64,000 nucleotides of DNA from Archangium gephyra (lineage in GTDB: Bacteria; Myxococcota; Myxococcia; Myxococcales; Myxococcaceae): NCBI RefSeq assembly GCF_001027285.1, contig NZ_CP011509.1:794501-858500 (forward strand), given 5' to 3'. The notes beneath the pieces are model-generated. The model saw only the letters and a list, made by a program, of their open reading frames with translations, was not told the DNA's origin and did no database searches. Made by a program: the position numbers and the translations under genes. Below are positions 35,615 through 43,725 of this stretch, piece after piece (positions within the stretch are counted from its first letter, which is position 1; every line of letters begins with the position of its first letter).

Positions 35615-36871
35615 GTGAAGAAGACGCCTTGGTTGATGCTGCTGCTCGCCCTGGGACTGGCGGGCTGTCCCCTGCCGAATCACCGCCTCGCCCTGCGCAT
35701 CCGCGACACCGTGCCGGAGTCGCCGGAGGGCATGTCGCTCGCCTGGTACCAGACGGTGGGCGTGGAGCTGGAGCCGGGCAATCAGGTGGAGCTCGTCCAC
35801 AACGGCCACGTCTTCGACCGGCTGGTGGAGGAGATTCGCGCGGCGCGCTCCAGCATCCACATCCTGCTCTACATCTGGCGGCCGGGGTACCCGTCGGACC
35901 GCATCATCCAGGCGCTGCGCGAGCGGCACCCGGGCGTGGCCTGCCGCGTGCTGGTGGATCCGTTGGGCAGCATCCGCTTCGAGGACAACGTGGGGCCGGA
36001 GCTGGTGGCGGCCGGGTGCGAGGTGCGCGTGTTCCGCCCGTTGCAGGGGACCATCTCCACGTTGAACCTGAAGCGCTTCCAGTCGCGGCTGCACCGCAAG
36101 CTGGTGGTGCGCGATGGCATCTCCGGGATGACGGGGGGCTGGGGCATCTGGAAGAGCTGGATTGGCGAGGGGCGCAAGCCGGACGAGTGGCGCGACGCGA
36201 ACATCTGGGTGCGGGGCCCGGCGGCGCGAGGCATCCAGCTGGCGTTCGCGCAGAACTGGCAGGAGGCGGGGGGAGGGATGCTGCCGGCCGAGGCCTTCCC
36301 GGAGCCGATGCCCACGCCGGGCGAGGCGCGTGCGGGTTTCGTGACGCACACGGGAGCGCCGGTGCTCACCAATGCCGAGCGGATGACGCTGCTGGCGATC
36401 GCCTCGGCGAAGAAGCGGCTGTGGATCTCCAACTCGTACTTCATTCCCACGGGGGCCATCCAGGACATGCTCATCGCGAAGGCGAAGGCGGGGGTGGACG
36501 TGCGGGTGCTGACGCCGGGGAGGCACCACGACATCCCTCCGGTGCACGAGGGCCAGCGGGCCACGTACGCGCGGCTCCTGGAGAACGGGGTGCGCATCTG
36601 GGAGTACGAGGTGTCGATGATGCATTCCAAGTCGCTGCTGGTGGATGACCGGCTGTCGATGGTGGGCTCGACGAACCTGGATCCGCTGGCGTTGAGTGCC
36701 GAGGAGGGCTCGCTGGTGGTGGACGACGCGGGCCTGGCGGCGCAGCTGGCGCAGGACTTCGAGGAGGACATGCAGCACTCGGTGGAGATCCGCTGGGACT
36801 CATGGAGGCGGCGGGGCCTGTTCAAGCGGCTGTCGGAGCGGGTGACGGTGCTGTTCGGCAAGTACCTCTGA
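35615..36871 (+). CDS. Phospholipase D-type lipoprotein, cardiolipin-synthase-like
   Basis: A 418-residue protein with a lipoprotein signal (LLLALGLAGC). Two PLD active-site motifs are present: HRKLVVRDG (first HxKxxxxD) and MHSKSLLVDDRLSMVGSTNLD (second). This is the layout of bacterial cardiolipin synthases and related phosphatidyl transferases. It would join or exchange phospholipid head groups, or cut phosphodiesters. As a lipoprotein it would sit in the envelope outside the cytoplasm, unlike ClsA, which is held by membrane helices. The GTG at 35615 puts the signal directly at the N-terminus. A sterol-desaturase-family gene follows. Confidence 0.87.
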   Translation: MKKTPWLMLLLALGLAGCPLPNHRLALRIRDTVPESPEGMSLAWYQTVGVELEPGNQVELVHNGHVFDRLVEEIRAARSSIHILLYIWRPGYPSDRIIQALRERHPGVACRVLVDPLGSIRFEDNVGPELVAAGCEVRVFRPLQGTISTLNLKRFQSRLHRKLVVRDGISGMTGGWGIWKSWIGEGRKPDEWRDANIWVRGPAARGIQLAFAQNWQEAGGGMLPAEAFPEPMPTPGEARAGFVTHTGAPVLTNAERMTLLAIASAKKRLWISNSYFIPTGAIQDMLIAKAKAGVDVRVLTPGRHHDIPPVHEGQRATYARLLENGVRIWEYEVSMMHSKSLLVDDRLSMVGSTNLDPLALSAEEGSLVVDDAGLAAQLAQDFEEDMQHSVEIRWDSWRRRGLFKRLSERVTVLFGKYL

Positions 36872-36979
36872 GGCCCACTCGCCGCTGCGCCGCGTACCCG
36901 CTAAGCTGGCCCTTAACAGGGAGGCTTCACGGCAGGGCCGGCGGACCCGCTTCCCGTGCGCATCACCGCGGGAGGCGGC

Positions 36980-37795
36980 ATGGAAGGCTCCATCACGAGT
37001 CTCGACAGTATCCTGGAGATGTACCAGGAGGAGCGGTTCTTCCTCATCGCCATCTGTTCCACGCTGTTGAGCATCGCGGCGTTCCTGGCGTTCGCGCTGC
37101 CGTGGACGTGGGTGGCGTACAAGAACCCGGAGTCGTTGAAGAAGTACCGGGTGCAGGGGCGGGACATTCCGGTGAAGCGGTGGTTCGCGCCGTCGCTGCA
37201 GCGCTTCGCCATCAACAGCCTGGTGTCGTTCCTGGGGGTGCTGGTGGCGTGGCCGGTGTTGCGCCGGTCGGGCATCCACGCGGGGGAGTTGCCGGCCTGG
37301 TACGTGATGGTGGGGCAGATCGCCTTCTTCATCGTGCTGGACGACCTGCTCTACTACTGGATGCACCGGGCGATGCACACGCGCTGGCTCTACAAGCACG
37401 TGCACTCGGTGCACCACCGCATCACGACGCCGTATGCGCTCACGGGCAATTACATGCACGCGTTCGAGTTCATGATGACCTCGACGCTGGTGCTGGTGGG
37501 GCCCTCGCTGGTGGGGGCGCACGTGGTGACGCTGTGGGCGTGGATTGTGTTCCGGCAGCTGGAGGCGGCGGACGGGCACTCGGGGTACGACGTGCCGTGG
37601 AACCCGGCGCTGCTGATTCCTTTCTATAAAGGGCCGGCGTACCACGACTTCCACCACCGGAGGTTCTTCGGCAACTACGCGGGCTTCTTCGCGTACCTGG
37701 ACAAGGTATTCGGGGGCACGTGGTCCAAGGGGTACGAGGAGTACCGGCGAGCACAGCAGCAGCGGCCGGAGCCCCAGCCGCAGCCGGAGCCGTAG
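36980..37795 (+). CDS. Fatty acid hydroxylase / sterol desaturase superfamily enzyme
   Basis: A 271-residue integral membrane di-iron enzyme. Three histidine clusters are visible: HRAMH (about 130), HSVHH (about 145) and HDFHH (about 223), which together bind two irons. At least four hydrophobic segments surround them. Members hydroxylate or desaturate sterols, fatty acids, carotenoids or alkylglycerols; several myxobacteria make sterols and ether lipids. The ATG at 36980 follows GGGAGGCGG; a GTG at 36956 would add eight residues. The phospholipase D-type gene lies upstream in the same direction. Confidence 0.88.
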   Translation: MEGSITSLDSILEMYQEERFFLIAICSTLLSIAAFLAFALPWTWVAYKNPESLKKYRVQGRDIPVKRWFAPSLQRFAINSLVSFLGVLVAWPVLRRSGIHAGELPAWYVMVGQIAFFIVLDDLLYYWMHRAMHTRWLYKHVHSVHHRITTPYALTGNYMHAFEFMMTSTLVLVGPSLVGAHVVTLWAWIVFRQLEAADGHSGYDVPWNPALLIPFYKGPAYHDFHHRRFFGNYAGFFAYLDKVFGGTWSKGYEEYRRAQQQRPEPQPQPEP

Positions 37796-37807
37796 GTTGC
37801 GCATGCA

Positions 37808-37842
37808 CCCGCTCCCGCTGGGAGAGGGCGGGGGGTGAGGGT
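37808..37842. repeat. G/C-rich palindromic repeat (REP-like), degenerate
   Basis: GCTCCCGCTGGGAGAGGGCG followed by GGGGGTGAGGG resembles the other units with several changes. It lies between two convergent genes. Confidence 0.55.
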
Positions 37843-37882
37843 TGTCGCCGCGGTGATGCGAGGCGTTCCCAGGCAGGCCGGC

Positions 37883-38371
37883 TCAGCGAAACGAATCGAC
37901 CACGAAAACCGAGGCGTTGGAGAACTCGAGGATGGCTGTTCCAGGCTTTGATTCTGGTCGCTTCGTGAGCTGATTCGCCCCGAGCCGGACCACCGCACAA
38001 ATCGGCACCGTGTCCGCGCGGGGTGGCCTTGCTTCATAATACCGGACGACGACTTGCGGCCCACTCGTCCATACCCGCCCATATAAGCGGGTTCCGGGGT
38101 CGAGCGTGCCAAGCGAACCGTCCAGGAAGCTCTCCACGGGTCCGTCATAAAGCGTGATGGGCCTCGCGTCGATCTGGTTGGCATCCAGCTCCACGTCCGC
38201 GGAGTCACCGACGTACATCCGAAGAATGCGCATCGTCTTGATGGCTTCTTCCGAGCACTTTTCGGGTCCCGGACTCCCATCCGCCCGCAGGGGCACGCTC
38301 CCGGAAGGGCAGCCCAACGTCCCAACAAGGAGAGCCAAAGAGGGAAGCAGCGGTGCTCTGGTCAGCGACAT
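37883..38371 (-). CDS. Small lipoprotein, unknown
   Basis: A 162-residue lipoprotein (signal SLALLVGTLGC) with no recognised family. The mature part is mostly beta, with one further Cys at CSEEAI and another at PICAVV. It starts 11 bases after the stop of the DUF2381 gene and is surely co-transcribed with it. Codon use is less G/C-biased than in neighbours, as in the whole 37.9-40.3 kb patch. Pairs of a DUF2381 gene with a small secreted or kinase-type gene are known from myxobacteria. Confidence 0.75.
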   Translation of the reverse strand: MSLTRAPLLPSLALLVGTLGCPSGSVPLRADGSPGPEKCSEEAIKTMRILRMYVGDSADVELDANQIDARPITLYDGPVESFLDGSLGTLDPGTRLYGRVWTSGPQVVVRYYEARPPRADTVPICAVVRLGANQLTKRPESKPGTAILEFSNASVFVVDSFR

Positions 38372-38382
38372 GACGGGCGCTC

Positions 38383-39336
38383 CTACTCGCGGACAAGCCG
38401 GCGATCCAGCAGAACGTAGGTGTCCAGGAACCCGTCCTGGCGGTAGAACTCCAGGGCGAGAGTGTTGACGAACCCGTCATCCGTCCTGAAGGCACTCCTG
38501 TCCACGACGACGGCGACGGTCCCTGACTGGCCTGGAGCAATCTCGTCCCGGTCCGTGCGCAAGGCGAACGGTTTGGCCTCACCAAACAGGAAGGGCGCGC
38601 GCAGGTCCTCGCCTGGACGCGTAGTCAGGAGTCGGGCTTCTGCCAGGCTCCAAGATTTCGACGGGTGGCGGTTGGTCACCGTCAACACGACCGCGGCCTT
38701 CTGTTTGCCCGCGAAGATCCGGACGACCAGTTCGGCTCCATCATCGGTCTTGACGATCCGCTTTCGTCGCTCGACGAACGAGGTTTGCTGGATGGCGCCC
38801 GTGGTGAGGATCTTGGCGAGCGCGTGGTCCGCCGTGTCCTCCCGAAAGTGACGGTAGACACTTTCCATGAGCTCCTCCTCCCGCTGACGGGTTGCCTTGA
38901 GCTCGGCCTGGAGCGCATCCCGGCTTTCTGGCTCGAGGAACACGTTCACCTGCTGGTCGGGCCGCTCCCACTCCTTCTTCCCGATGGACGTCACGGTGAA
39001 TGGGAGTTCCTTCCCGTCCGCGAGTGTCACCAACAGGAGGAAGCGATCCTCGGGCTCAAGGTTTTGGAGCGGCTCAAGCAGAACCCAGTTCCCGACGCAC
39101 TCGATAGGCTCGAAGCGGCCCTCCCAACCCAGCATTTTCGTCCGTGCAGGGTCACAGGGTTGTTGCAAGCGGAGCACGGTGACCACTCGCCCGGTGACGT
39201 ACACCTGCTCCGCTTCGTCCTTGGGAGTGTCCCGGATGTGGATGTTACGTACCCGGGGATCCTGGTCCTTGGCCACGGCCATGGATGCAAGGAGGGTGAG
39301 AAGAAGGGTAGACCGCAGAGGTAAGAAGTTCCGCAT
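38383..39336 (-). CDS. DUF2381 family protein
   Basis: A 317-residue exported protein of the DUF2381/TIGR02268 family, a paralogous family of myxobacteria. A signal peptide (LRSTLLLTLLASMAVAKD) is followed by an N-terminal beta domain with RNIHIRDTP and VVTVLRLQQPCDP, a helical middle (ELKATRQREEELMESVYRHF) and a C-terminal beta domain (VVLTVTNRHPSKSW, QSGTVAVVVDRS). Function is unknown; a surface or regulatory role near Ser/Thr kinases has been suggested by context in other genomes. The ATG at 39336 gives a proper signal. It is the first gene of an operon with the lipoprotein. Confidence 0.87.
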   Translation of the reverse strand: MRNFLPLRSTLLLTLLASMAVAKDQDPRVRNIHIRDTPKDEAEQVYVTGRVVTVLRLQQPCDPARTKMLGWEGRFEPIECVGNWVLLEPLQNLEPEDRFLLLVTLADGKELPFTVTSIGKKEWERPDQQVNVFLEPESRDALQAELKATRQREEELMESVYRHFREDTADHALAKILTTGAIQQTSFVERRKRIVKTDDGAELVVRIFAGKQKAAVVLTVTNRHPSKSWSLAEARLLTTRPGEDLRAPFLFGEAKPFALRTDRDEIAPGQSGTVAVVVDRSAFRTDDGFVNTLALEFYRQDGFLDTYVLLDRRLVRE

Positions 39337-39466
39337 ATCGCGAACCAACCTAACGGATAAGGTTCGCTGCGGCAAGGAGCATCCCCGCGACTCGGTCGGC
39401 AGTGCGAGGGCCAGAACGAATGGCCAAGAAACAGGTGCCCTGAGCCCGTTGAGAGGTAGAGCAGAG

Positions 39467-40282
39467 ATGTCCGACAGGCAGATTGATTGGGACTCCATTC
39501 GGGCACTGGCAAAACGAGTCCTGGAGCAAGGCAAGCCCCTGGAGCTCACCGATGAAACGCGCGCCCTTCTGCTGCGAAGCGCCCGCGAGGTGGCTATCGG
39601 CGACGAGGATGCGGAGTACGCCCTGTGCAGCTTGTCCACCGCTACGACGCTGCTACAGGAGGTTCTTGTGACTCCCAACATCCACTACGAGAAGCGAGAG
39701 ATCATCGGCGAGCGGCTGGAGCTGCAAAAAGGCCCGTTCTACTGGCTCGGCCCCGACCTGACGCTGCGCGACTGCACCGTCATTTTCAGTGCGGCGCGGC
39801 GCGCACTGAGCTTGGTTTCAGGGGAGTTCATCAACTGCACCATTCAGGCGAAGGGCCAGTTGAAGGGCCTGCCGTGGGCGACAATGAAGGTGAAGGGGTG
39901 CCGCTTCAAGGGTCGCTTCACGGGCAACGAGTTCGGATTCCGCGAGGACGGGAATGCCAGGGAGAAGGCTGGTGGAATCGAGGACTGCGACTTCTCCGAG
40001 GCTCAACTCCACGGGTGTGGCTTCTTCAATTGCGACATGAACACCATCCGCCTGCCGCGCTGGCCGTGCTTCACCTTCTTGGACCCACTCCGGCACGCGG
40101 CGCAGCTGCGCCAGCACGCTTGGCCCGGTCGGTTCGGACGGGTCACCGTCGAGGTGGTGTGCGAGTCCTCCGGGGGCACAGTCGGTGTCACGTGGCACGC
40201 GCCCACCGTCGTGGACAAGATGGACACGACAGTCGAGGAACTGCGCGCCGCCCTGTCGACGGCACCGGGGATCTTCATGTAG
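39467..40282 (+). CDS. Protein of unknown function with beta-helix-like middle
   Basis: A 271-residue cytoplasmic protein. The central part (about 85-190) has short strands with regularly spaced Cys/Phe (LTLRDCTVIFSA, GEFINCTIQAKG, KVKGCRFKGRF, EDCDFSEAQLHGCGFFNCDM) that resemble pentapeptide-type right-handed beta helices. The N-terminus is helical and acidic. I know no family. It lies in the lower-G+C patch, divergent from the DUF2381 operon, and may be an immunity or effector-associated protein (inference). Confidence 0.65.
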   Translation: MSDRQIDWDSIRALAKRVLEQGKPLELTDETRALLLRSAREVAIGDEDAEYALCSLSTATTLLQEVLVTPNIHYEKREIIGERLELQKGPFYWLGPDLTLRDCTVIFSAARRALSLVSGEFINCTIQAKGQLKGLPWATMKVKGCRFKGRFTGNEFGFREDGNAREKAGGIEDCDFSEAQLHGCGFFNCDMNTIRLPRWPCFTFLDPLRHAAQLRQHAWPGRFGRVTVEVVCESSGGTVGVTWHAPTVVDKMDTTVEELRAALSTAPGIFM

Positions 40283-40310
40283 GGCCGTCCTCTGCTGATG
40301 GGAAGGATGC

Positions 40311-41285
40311 TCAGCGCACCAGCTCCTCGAAGCGGCGCCAGGAGACGTTGCGGCCGGTGAGCAGGACCACGGTGGTCCCAAGCGCCCGAGGCAGCAGCTT
40401 GCGCAGGGCGGCGAGTCCCGCGGCGGCGGAGGGCTCAAGGATGTATTTGGTATCCGTGACGCACCAGCGCATGGCCTCGCGCAGCTCGTCGTCGGTGACG
40501 AGCACGAACTCATCCACGTTGCGCTTGAGGTAGGGCCAGGGGCGGAGCTCCTTCTCCACCTGGGCACCGATGCCCTCGGCGATGGAGGGGCGCACGTCTT
40601 GGACGTCGACGGGTTGGCCCTCGCGATGCCAGTGGGCGAGGACGGCGGACGTCTCCGGCTGGACGCCGATGAGCCGGATGCGGGGGTTGGCGGCCTTGAG
40701 CACGACGCTCATGCCGGCGAGCAGCCCGCCGCCGCCCACGCCGACGAGGACGGTCTCCACGTGGGGGCAGTCCTCGAGGAGCTCGAGGGCGACGGTGCCA
40801 CCGCCCTCCATCATGTGCCGGTCGTTGTAGGCGGAGAGGAAGGTATAGCCCTGCTCGGCGGCGACGCGGAGCGCGGCCTCGCGGGCGAGGGGAACGCTGT
40901 CGAAGTACTCGAGGCGGGCGCCGTACTCCTGGATCATGCGCAGCTTGTCGGGGTCCGCCGAGCGCGGCAGGTAGATATGGGCCCTGGCGCCGAGGGTGGC
41001 GGCGGCGTAGGCGAGCCCGATGCCATGCCCACCGGCGGTGGGCGCGATGAACTCGGCATCGGGGCGCGAGGCGCGGACGGAGAGCACCTTGTGGAGTGAA
41101 CCACGGGGCTTGAAGCTGCCGGTGACCTGGAGGTTCTCGAGCTTGAGCAGCACGGAGGAGCCGGCGAGCTTCGAGAGGGAGGCGTTGGGCTCGAGGGGAG
41201 TGTGACGGAGATATGGAGCAATGCCGCGGCGCGCGGCGAGGACGTGCGAGGGGAGGAGTTCCAGCTCGGAGTCGGGCGTGAGCAT
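40311..41285 (-). CDS. PLP-dependent threonine/serine dehydratase-like enzyme
   Basis: A 324-residue fold-type II PLP enzyme. GSFKPRGS (about 57-64) carries the PLP lysine, and VGVGGGGLLAGM is the phosphate loop. APTAGGHGIGLAYAA takes the place of the usual SAGNHAQG loop. Overall it looks like threonine ammonia-lyase of the catabolic (no ACT domain) type, or a serine racemase/dehydratase. The altered substrate loop makes the exact amino acid uncertain. The ATG at 41285 gives the expected length; the upstream frame runs through a palindromic repeat and is not coding. Confidence 0.83.
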   Translation of the reverse strand: MLTPDSELELLPSHVLAARRGIAPYLRHTPLEPNASLSKLAGSSVLLKLENLQVTGSFKPRGSLHKVLSVRASRPDAEFIAPTAGGHGIGLAYAAATLGARAHIYLPRSADPDKLRMIQEYGARLEYFDSVPLAREAALRVAAEQGYTFLSAYNDRHMMEGGGTVALELLEDCPHVETVLVGVGGGGLLAGMSVVLKAANPRIRLIGVQPETSAVLAHWHREGQPVDVQDVRPSIAEGIGAQVEKELRPWPYLKRNVDEFVLVTDDELREAMRWCVTDTKYILEPSAAAGLAALRKLLPRALGTTVVLLTGRNVSWRRFEELVR

Positions 41286-41336
41286 GGCGCCTGTTATCAC
41301 GTCCAATCCTTTCCAGAGCCCCACCGTGCCCAAGAA

Positions 41337-41389
41337 CCCCTCGCCCTCCGGGAGAGGGACGGGGTGAGGGTATCGAGGCTCCCGGGTTC
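41337..41389. repeat. G/C-rich palindromic repeat (REP-like), composite half
   Basis: CCCTCGCCCTCCGGGAGAGG followed by GACGGGGTGAGGG, then a TATCGAGGCTCCCGGGTT flank. The whole block is the inverted counterpart of 5281-5331 with very few differences. It lies between two divergent genes. Confidence 0.75.
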
Positions 41390-41422
41390 CCACCGGCCTC
41401 GGAGCCACCGCATGATGGAGGG

Positions 41423-41977
41423 ATGTTCGAGACCGTGAGCCGCATCATCGGACCCTACGTGCGCGAACCTGTCGCCTGTCGTCCGCATGACCCGCGCTCG
41501 GCGGAGGTCGCGCGGCGCGTGGGCGAGGCCGTGCACCACCACCTGCCCGAGACCACGGTGGAGCACATCGGCAGCACGTCGGTGCCGGGCTGCGAGGGCA
41601 AGGGCGTGGTGGACCTGATGATTCCCGTGACGCCCGAGCAACTGGAGCCGGTCAAGGCCCTCCTGGACGCGCTCGGCTTCCAGAAGCAGGTGGCGCCCGC
41701 GGGCCACGAGCCCTGGCCCGAGTCCAGGCCGATGCGCGTGGGCAGCCTGGAGCACGAGGGCACCCGCTACAACCTTCACGTACACGTTATTCCGGCGGGC
41801 TCGCCGGAGATAGAGATGCAGCGCCGCTTCCGCGACCGGCTGCGGGAAGACCCCGCCCACCTGGAGGCCTACGTGGCGCGAAAGCGCGAAATCCTCGCCC
41901 AGGGCATCACCAACAGCGGGGACTACTCGGAGGCGAAGGGCCCGGTCATCGAAGTCATCCTGAAGGGCTCCGGGTAG
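41423..41977 (+). CDS. GrpB family protein (UPF0157)
   Basis: A 184-residue protein of the GrpB/UPF0157 family, which has a nucleotidyltransferase-like fold. Diagnostic segments are VEHIGSTSVPGCEGKGVVDLMIPV (residues about 46-69) and YNLHVHVIPAGSPE. Possible roles include nucleotide transfer to a small molecule or RNA; none is proven. It is followed after 22 bases by a VOC protein on the same strand, so they may be co-expressed. Confidence 0.9.
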   Translation: MFETVSRIIGPYVREPVACRPHDPRSAEVARRVGEAVHHHLPETTVEHIGSTSVPGCEGKGVVDLMIPVTPEQLEPVKALLDALGFQKQVAPAGHEPWPESRPMRVGSLEHEGTRYNLHVHVIPAGSPEIEMQRRFRDRLREDPAHLEAYVARKREILAQGITNSGDYSEAKGPVIEVILKGSG

Positions 41978-41999
41978 GCACTCCCGGTAGACTGCGCCC

Positions 42000-42389
42000 A
42001 TGCGCATCGAGCATGTGGCCCTCTGGGCGAAGGACATCGAGCGGCTCCGCTCCTTCTATGAGACGTACTTCCAGGCGAGCGCGGGGCCGCGGTACGTCAA
42101 CGAGCGCAAACAGTTCACCTCGTACTTCCTCAGCTTCGCCTCGGGGGCGCGGCTGGAGCTCATGACGGTGCCGCACCTGGTGGCCGCGAACGGCGACGCC
42201 AGCGCACCCCCCACCGGCTACGCGCACCTGGCGCTCTCGGTGGGCTCCCAGGAAGCGGTGGATGCCCTGGCGGAGCGCTTCCGGCGCGACGGCCACCCGG
42301 TCCTCGACGGCCCCCGGCGCACGGGCGATGGCTACTACGAGTGCGTGGTGCTGGACCCCGAGGGCAACCGCCTCGAAATCACCGTCTGA
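42000..42389 (+). CDS. VOC family protein (glyoxalase/dioxygenase fold)
   Basis: A 129-residue single VOC module pair. IEHVALWAKDIERLRSFYETYF starts the first beta-alpha-beta unit with a metal-binding His, ARLELMTVPH gives the Glu, GYAHLALSVGSQEAVD starts the second unit, and VLDPEGNRLEITV ends it with the last metal Glu. This fits glyoxalase-I-like or fosfomycin-resistance-type enzymes. Substrate is unknown. It lies 22 bases after the GrpB gene and 9 bases before the convergent zinc-finger gene. Confidence 0.88.
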   Translation: MRIEHVALWAKDIERLRSFYETYFQASAGPRYVNERKQFTSYFLSFASGARLELMTVPHLVAANGDASAPPTGYAHLALSVGSQEAVDALAERFRRDGHPVLDGPRRTGDGYYECVVLDPEGNRLEITV

Positions 42390-42403
42390 GCCGCGCCCTC
42401 AGA
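42385..42403. terminator. Small convergent hairpin with both stops in its arms
   Basis: TCTGAG pairs with CTCAGA over a 7-base loop; the TGA and TCA stops of the convergent genes lie in the arms. Confidence 0.4.
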
Positions 42404-42722
42404 TGGACGGAGCGGGAATGCCCTGGCCGGGCGGGGAGAGCGGAGGCAGCTCCTCCCCGTCGATCATCACCTCGTCCTCGTAGCACCAGCCCCAGTCCTC
42501 GCCGGGCTCGAGGGAGCGCACCACGGGGTGCGAGGTGGCGTGGTAGTGCTTCGTCGCATGGCGGTTGGGCGAGGAGTCGCAGCAGCCCACGTGGCCGCAC
42601 TCCATGCACAGGCGCAGGTGCACCCAGCGGCCGCCGATGCGCAGGCAGTCCTCGCACCCGGCCGGGGTGCGCGGGCGGACGTCTCGGAGGGAGTCGAGGT
42701 GTTGGCAGCCGGAGGTTTCCAT
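42399..42722 (-). CDS. UBP-type zinc finger protein
   Basis: A 107-residue protein that is nearly all one UBP-type zinc finger. The spaced ligands are GCQHL, CEDCL, CMECGHVGCCDSS, and RHATKHYHATSHPVV. In eukaryotes this fold binds the free ubiquitin C-terminus. In bacteria stand-alone copies are common but their role is unknown. The C-terminal 30 residues (WGWCYEDEVMIDGEELPP) are also typical of this bacterial group. It is convergent with the VOC gene. Confidence 0.9.
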   Translation of the reverse strand: METSGCQHLDSLRDVRPRTPAGCEDCLRIGGRWVHLRLCMECGHVGCCDSSPNRHATKHYHATSHPVVRSLEPGEDWGWCYEDEVMIDGEELPPLSPPGQGIPAPSI

Positions 42723-42974
42723 GGTGCGGGCTCCTTATCCCCACAGGGTAGGCACCCCCCGGGCACCCCCAGGCGGACGGCCCGCTCAGGGCGCGGCCGG
42801 GCGTCTCGCACTTCCCGCCGGGGTCGCTGTCTTCCATTGAACACTCCAGGGCGTCCGGGGTGCCGCGCGGCGTTCACCATCCATCACCGCCTTGCCCGTC
42901 TGATCGCCACCGCACTGGGGAAAGAAGGAACGCATTCCTAATTTTTCCGTGTGATTGTCACGGGAGCGTGGGGC

Positions 42975-43571
42975 ATGCAGGGGCTCGAGGGGTCGCGGGA
43001 GCTGGGGGTCGGACGTCCGGCGGCGGCGCGGCGGCGGTTGGTGTTCGAGCACACGGTCGAAGGGCTCTTCCGCTTCTCGCTGCGCTCGCGCCTGTCCTCG
43101 CAGGCGTGGAACGGCCTGAAGGCGGTGGGCATCGATCTGTCCAAGCCGCTGCTGCCGGCCTACTCGGACGAGACGTGGAAGCGGGCGCTGGAGCTCACCG
43201 TGGTGGACCTCTACCCGCTGGTGCCGCGCGAGGAGGGGTGGCGGCGGCTGGGGCAGGAGGTGGTCAACGGCATGGTGCACACGGTGATGGGGCGCGCCAT
43301 GGTGGGGGTGGCCCGGCTGCTGGGGCCGCTGCGCTCGCTGCGCCGGTTGAACAACACCCTGCGCAGCGCGGACAACTACGTGGAGTCGCGCCTCACGGAG
43401 CTCTCGCCCACCGCGTGCGAGGTGTGGATCAACGAGGTGATGGGCCAGCCCACCTACTACCAGGGGATTCTGGAGGCGTGCATCGCGCTGGCGGGGGGCC
43501 AGCGGGCGCGGGTGCGGGTGGTGGCGCGCGAGGGGACGGGCGCGCGGCTTCACGTGGAGTGGGAGGAGTAG
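42975..43571 (+). CDS. DUF2378 family protein, second copy
   Basis: A 198-residue member of the myxobacterial DUF2378/TIGR02265 family. Shared parts with the copy at 32783 are LVFEHTVEGLFR, SKPLLPAYSDETW, GRAMVGVARLLGPLRSLRR and LRSADNYVESRL. The N-terminus has about 20 extra residues. I chose the ATG at 42975 behind GGGAGCGTGGGG; a GTG at 42951 is possible. An unusually A/T-rich patch (TTCCTAATTTTTCCGTGTGA, about 42936-42955) lies upstream and is the likely promoter. Confidence 0.88.
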   Translation: MQGLEGSRELGVGRPAAARRRLVFEHTVEGLFRFSLRSRLSSQAWNGLKAVGIDLSKPLLPAYSDETWKRALELTVVDLYPLVPREEGWRRLGQEVVNGMVHTVMGRAMVGVARLLGPLRSLRRLNNTLRSADNYVESRLTELSPTACEVWINEVMGQPTYYQGILEACIALAGGQRARVRVVAREGTGARLHVEWEE

Positions 43572-43595
43572 ACGGCCTGGGGTGTGAGGTGAAGT

Positions 43596-43611
43596 CTACC
43601 CACGTGGGTAG
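43596..43611. promoter_or_regulatory. Perfect 16-base palindrome
   Basis: CTACCCACGTGGGTAG is perfectly symmetric and lies 24 bases after the DUF2378 stop and 114 bases before the sensor-kinase start. It could be an operator for the kinase operon; a terminator is less likely as there is no loop. Confidence 0.45.
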
Positions 43612-43725
43612 CAGGGGACTCGGCGAGCGGATACTTCCCGTCTGCCGGCTCTTCCCGCACTTCTGCGGGGCTCGCCGGGTTTCAGGCATACTCCCGCCGC
43701 CAGGGCGAGGGAGAGCCGCCCGTTC

